Below, piece by piece: positions 59,515 to 64,000 of a stretch of DNA of 64,000 nucleotides. The stretch spans positions 8,201,634-8,265,633 of the forward strand of contig OZ007580.1 in assembly GCA_963931925.1 (NCBI GenBank), given 5' to 3'. A model generated the notes under the pieces. It was not told the origin of the DNA. It did not search any database and saw only the letters and a program-made list of their open reading frames with translations. The DNA comes from Onchidella celtica. Lineage: Eukaryota > Mollusca > Gastropoda > Systellommatophora > Onchidiidae. Each line of letters begins with the position of its first letter. Positions within the stretch are counted from its first letter, which is position 1. The position numbers and the translations under genes were made by a program.

Positions 59515-60935
59515 TCTTTGCTTCTCATCCCTCGAGACTCACTCCCACACATTGCTGTGGTTCAACACCTGCGTGGTATAATTCTAGATCTAGATTTAAT
59601 TGTCATTAGATATCTCATCACTCAAGGCTCACACTCTCATATCTGTGTGATAGAAATCTGGATCTAGATTTAATTATCATTAGGCTACATATCTCATCAC
59701 TCAAGGCTCACACTCTCATATCTGTGTGATAGAAATCTGGATCTAGATTTAATTATCATTAGGCTACATATCTCATCACTCATGGCTCACACTCTCGTGT
59801 TATGCAATAATATATAGGCTCACACTCTCACATCTGCGTGATATAAATCTAGATCTAGATTTAATTATCCTTGCATATCTCATCACTCAAGGCTCACACT
59901 CTCATACCTGTATGGTACAAATCAAGACCTAGATTTAAATATCATTACTAAACATGTATATCTCACCACTCAGGGCTCACACTCTCATACCTGTATGGTA
60001 TAAATCTAGATCTAGATTTAAATATCTTGACATATATCTCATCACTCAAGGCTCACACTCTCATACCTGCATGGTATAAATCTAGATCTAGATTTAAATA
60101 TCATTACACATATCTCATCACTCAAGGCTCACACTTTCATACCTGTATGGTATAAATCTAGATCTAGATTTAAACATCATTACATATATTTCATGATTCA
60201 AGGTTCACACTGTCATATCTGTGTGATACAAATCTAGATCTAGATTTAAATATCATTAAACATCTCATGACTGAAGGCTCACACTGTCATATCTGTGTGA
60301 TATAAATCTAGATCTAGATTTAATTATCATTACATATGTATAATAATAATAATAATGAAGATCATTTATATCTCATCACTCAAAGCTCACACTCTCATAT
60401 CTGTGTGATATAAATCTAGATCCAGATGTAATTGTCATTACATATCTCATCACTCAAGCCTCACATATCTCATATCTGTGTAGTGTGTGGTATAGATCTA
60501 ATTATCATTACATATCTCATCACTCAAGCCTCACATATCTCATATCTGTCTAGTGTGTGGTATAGATTTAATTATCCTTACATATCTCATCACTCAAGCC
60601 TCACATTCTCATATCTGTGTGATGCTGGGTAGATCTAAGCATAATTTTATCTTTCATCGCTCACGGCTCAATCTCTAATATTGCTGCTGGTCAACAGCTC
60701 TGTGATTACTGATAGGAGATTAGATTTATTTAGGCCTATGATTTCATATTTTATTATTCATATCTGTGTGATACAGATACATTTAATTATTATATTGTAT
60801 CTGACAATTCAAGCACTCGACTCTGTCTCTCATTCTGTTGGTGCTGCAATTCAACATCTGTGTGATCAGATCTAGATCTAACTGTGATTCCATACCTCAT
60901 CACTCAGGACTCACTCCCTCATACTACTGCATTCT
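59515..60935. repeat. Satellite, unit about 75-105 bp, with an internal palindrome
   Basis: About 15 units of the form ATCTCATCACTCAAGGCTC, ACACTCTCATATCTGTGTG, AAATCTAGATCTAGATTT, AATTATCATTACAT. Units near 59610 and 59692 are almost identical (79-bp period); others vary in length and drift toward both ends. The AAATCTAGATCTAGATTT core is a perfect palindrome. Confidence 0.92.
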
Positions 60936-61728
60936 GGCTATCTCTGGTGAATTTTAATCAGTAGCCTATTTTGCCAGTGCATCATCTTCAATTCATTTGT
61001 AGGCTACAGTGTGAATCTAGAACTGCTTAAAAGCAAGCCAACAGGAAAGTTTTTAATTATAACTGAGATTTAATTTTATAAAGTCGGTGACTTTATTGTG
61101 CGGTGAAAATGAAAATAACCCCACTCGCTAGACCTCTAAACCTACAGCTCTAAAGTACATATTTATCTGATCTAGATCTAGATTCTAGATCTAACTCTTC
61201 TGTGACGGAAATGACGGGCTTACTTTCATCACTTTATTCATAAATGATAAAAACTGACATGTACCTGAGATGAAGTGCTCGGCACAAACAGAATGGGTCG
61301 ATTTCACTTTTTTTTAATGTCTAGATCTAGATCTATGCCACTCCTGCTGGTAGCTTGTCAACCACACCACAGTCGAACGACGTTCGGTCAATTCTTTCAC
61401 TTCCTTTCCTTTGTTTACAGGAATGGTGGGGAATCAGACCAACTTTTATCCATCCTTTCCACCCCTGTCTCGCGTAGCAATCAACGACAATGCAGCTAGC
61501 AGGCATTTTAATTAACAAAACCGCTTCGATATATAAACTAATCAGCTGATCCACCGGCCAAACAATCGCGATGGCGGAAAAACAAAAGCAGTCTGTGACG
61601 TCATGCGCATTCTGCTTATAAGTTAGCCTATAGTTGGCCGATGACGGAGCGGGAAATGCCTCCTACGGCGCATGCGATATTTTATTATCGTCACAAACGG
61701 TGGGGTGGTGACGTAGAGCTTTGTTTGG

Positions 61729-61770
61729 CTTTCCGGCAACGCAGTGTAAAAAAGATTCTCGCGTCCGGGA
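61729..61770 (-). repeat. Inverted repeat arm, right
   Basis: CTTTCCGGCAACGCAGTGTA and onward, the inverted partner of 59241-59282. The two arms bound 2.5 kb that includes the whole palindromic satellite. Confidence 0.88.
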
Positions 61771-62547
61771 AATCCCAATGCCAAGCCACAAATTAGAAGA
61801 AATGTGAGAGGATGAACGACTTTTTATTTTTAATGTGCTTTCATGGTAACTCTGGTGCGTGAGTGAGGGACGGCCACTCATAGTAGTTTATGGACACTTG
61901 GCCGAGTACCATTAATTGGATTATTTCCCTTGTAATACTAGCGCGGGACCCGTTATTCACATCACGGTGAAAAGCGCGCATTTTGATTGGTCAGTTGGAA
62001 ATGTACCGGGCTTCCAACTCTTATATCATGGCTTTGAGTTTCTTACAACTCGCTCACTCGTTGTTATCCACCGTCAGAAAGACGGGAACCCGAATTCATT
62101 TTTGAGAGTAGACAATACCCTATCGGTACAAAATGGGTACTCATGATAACGTTTGTTATCAATGGAGATACGTCGTATTAATGGACGAAAGTATCCCGCA
62201 CAAAATTGTCGAATGTTGTTAGTCCTGACACTTTGAAAATTTATATTAAAACTACTACCGAGTTTCTGGTATAAGTAGTCAGTTAGAATTTTAGCAGCAA
62301 GTTTCCACTTTATAATGGTACCAATTTCGTTGTACTTTGATGCACGTGTCCTATTGAAATGATTAATAAGAGGATCTCGGATTTAAAGTAAACCACGAGT
62401 TAGACGCATGTTATCCCCGATAAATCCAACCTGGGTCAAATTTATTCAATTATTGCTGGAGGGGTCGTTAGAGTAATTTCTGCAGTTTACTGGGATACCT
62501 AATTGACTTTTGTGTGCACCCTTTTAACCGTACTGTAAATTCGATTG
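61771..62547. other. Non-coding, left flank of the gypsy LTR
   Basis: No homologous frame; includes a TTATTTCCCTTG motif at 61921. Confidence 0.6.
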
Positions 62548-63007
62548 TGTTAGGACCCTAACCGGTTATGTTGTCGGGCTGGACTCCATGTCCGAGCCTT
62601 TCACTTGTGCAACACGGGCTACGTAATAGCTCTCTCGGACGTCCGCGCGGGCTCATAAATAAGATGCGGTTCGAGTGGTCAACACACTCCATCATAGACG
62701 CAGGAGACAAGAGCCGACAGCACAGTGAACCCAGCCCAGCAACCCGGGCCCGTAGCAGCTCAGAGGCTTGCAGACGCTTGCCATCGCCACCCCGCCCCAT
62801 AAGGCATGTAGCGGTAGCACAGGACCCGGAGAAACTTTGGCTTATGGCTGGTTGGGCTTTTTTTTTGTTTGGTAGTGATACCTTTGTTAGGCTTGAATAA
62901 ATAAGATTGCCAGCAGAACCCTGTGTTTGTTAATCCTGTGTATCCTTAAGGGAGTTACTATTGAACCCACGCAGTAACCACATTAGCCACTCGTAGTTCA
63001 TCCAACA
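62548..63007 (+). mobile_element. 5' LTR of a Ty3/gypsy-type element
   Basis: About 460 bp from TGTTAGGA to TCCAACA, followed after five bases by a primer-binding site. A CATAAATA promoter-like box is at about 62654 and an AATAAA at about 62896. The 3' LTR would lie beyond the window. Confidence 0.7.
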
Positions 63008-63012
63008 TTTTC

Positions 63013-63031
63013 TGGTGTCAAGAAGTGGGAT
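63013..63031 (+). promoter_or_regulatory. Retrotransposon primer-binding site (tRNA-Leu type)
   Basis: TGGTGTCAAGAAGTGGGAT is the complement of a tRNA-Leu 3' end including CCA, with one extra A. It starts five bases after the LTR end. Confidence 0.75.
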
Positions 63032-63109
63032 ACACAGAAGGGTTAGTTTGTAGTGTAGAGAACCCAGCCATGGAAATTTTTAGTTTGAGGCCCAGCCAGC
63101 CAGCCAACC

Positions 63110-63559
63110 CCTGCCCCACCCCATAGGAACCATGGAGCCACGAAGACCAACGCCCTCCAACATGCCGCCCATCTTCAGCCGGGCGACCATGTCCTTGTCA
63201 AGCACCACTATCCTGGTCGACACAAGATCCAGGACCCGTACCCCGGTCCTGTGCACACCGTCCTGTCTGTTCCCCCGCCTCATGGTGGTTACTTTACCAT
63301 CAGAAACCCAGATGGAGATGCCTCTGCGGTCAACGGAGACCTCTTGCGGTTATTTCACCCCCCAGTGGTCTACACGTATCCGCAACATCCGCCTCCACTG
63401 CCTGCGTCGACCGATGTCTGGTACTTCCCGGCTCACCACCCTTGCCAGCCACCTGCAGCCCGACCGGACCCTCAACCTGGGATAACAACTTCCCAGCCCC
63501 TACCTCCTGTGCGACGGTCTAGCCGCCCACACAGACAACCCCAGAGATTGGACCTCTGA
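63110..63559 (+). pseudogene. Pol C-terminus: integrase C-terminal domain remnant of a deleted gypsy element
   Basis: The frame around 63184 reads LQPGDHVLVKHHYPG, then KIQDPYPGPVHTVLSV and GGYFTIRNPDGD, the strand-rich GPY/F-type C-terminal domain of Ty3/gypsy integrases, ending with a basic proline-rich tail at 63559. It starts only about 80 bp after the primer-binding site, so gag, protease, RT, RNase H and the integrase core are deleted. A short ATG frame at 63070 may be the residual gag start. Confidence 0.72.
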
Positions 63560-64000
63560 CTCTTATTGGTGATTAACATTAGACATTGACTGTGAGTGCA
63601 GAAAGAGCAGGGGAGCGCACCCATCAAGACCCCCCCTAGTTTCCATCAGGCCAGATGATAGACCACCGAATCCAAGGGAGCTCCGCCTCAAGATTTTAAG
63701 TTAGAGAGTATGCCCGTGTTAGCTTTCTCCACAGCTTAATTACAATTACTTTTATGCCTATGTTGACCTTACCTTTTTCATTGCACTAGTGCCCTTATAG
63801 CATATTGTCTTTTTTTGTACTGTTCGATCCTACGTTAACCCTGATAGTGGTCTGGGACCACCGTTTCAGGTCTGGGACCTGTTGTTTTGTCCATATGATG
63901 TAACTTGCTACAGCCAGAGCTGAGACTGTTGTGTACATCTTCAGGATGCCAGTAGTAACTTAGCCGGTTCACGCCACCTGTTAGTAGTTATAAAGAGGAT
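63560..64000. other. 3' part of the deleted gypsy element, cut by the window end
   Basis: Follows the integrase tail. No LTR start (TGTTAGGA) or polypurine tract has been reached by 64000, so the 3' LTR is expected outside the window. A GGTCTGGGACC segment is repeated at 63850 and 63870. Confidence 0.45.

Overview
This is a eukaryotic (metazoan) genomic window. It has large introns, GT-AG spliced genes, many di-, tri- and tetranucleotide microsatellites, and a dense mixed load of transposable elements. There is no operon-like or prokaryotic content. The repeat content (TTATCTCCCTTG-like motifs, tRNA-derived SINEs with ATT tails, Helitron ends with a hairpin plus CTAG, RTE-like LINEs) suggests a lophotrochozoan, most likely a mollusc. 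That is an inference from repeat character, not a proven taxonomic call.

Only two cellular genes can be supported. (1) On the plus strand, 24418-27230, a four-exon gene encodes a complete 358-residue LicD-family (fukutin-like) type II membrane protein; all four exons join in frame. (2) On the minus strand, 51685 down to 37495, a five-exon gene encodes a 251-residue orthologue of ARGLU1, a splicing and transcription co-regulator. Its 9.7-kb first intron holds most of the transposon insertions in the middle of the window.

Region by region: 0-7.3 kb is dominated by simple repeats, and contains a Helitron-like element, a solo LTR inserted in a (CTAT)n tract, and a fragment of an RLE-type non-LTR retrotransposon lying between (GATA)n tracts. 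7.3-14.2 kb is mostly non-coding, with a repeated GGTAACTGATGGGA motif, two copies of a tRNA-derived SINE, a hAT-like MITE and a CAT-rich 60-bp minisatellite. 14.2-18.2 kb holds a near-complete APE-type LINE with an intact 1043-codon frame and a perfect 15-bp target-site duplication. 18.2-24.4 kb is non-coding with an LTR-like duplication. 24.4-27.2 kb is the LicD gene, with a tiny piggyBac MITE in its last intron. 27.6-32.6 kb has two Helitron-like copies, a degenerate L1-like RT fragment and an 810-bp pogo/Tigger MITE. 37.5-51.7 kb is ARGLU1, with piggyBac derivatives, a MITE carrying a nested Helitron, another Helitron, and a 2-kb array of a GTAACGTCC motif. 51.7-64 kb is intergenic, with a SINE, an uninterrupted copy of the same MITE, a solo LTR with a 5-bp TSD, a satellite containing an 18-bp palindrome between 42-bp inverted repeats, and the 5' part of an internally deleted Ty3/gypsy element.

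I found no convincing undescribed biochemical system. The strongest unusual observations are architectural: a Helitron insertion resolved to the base by a paralogous empty site, microsatellite-embedded retroelements, two unexplained arrays of short motifs, and an inverted-repeat-bounded satellite.
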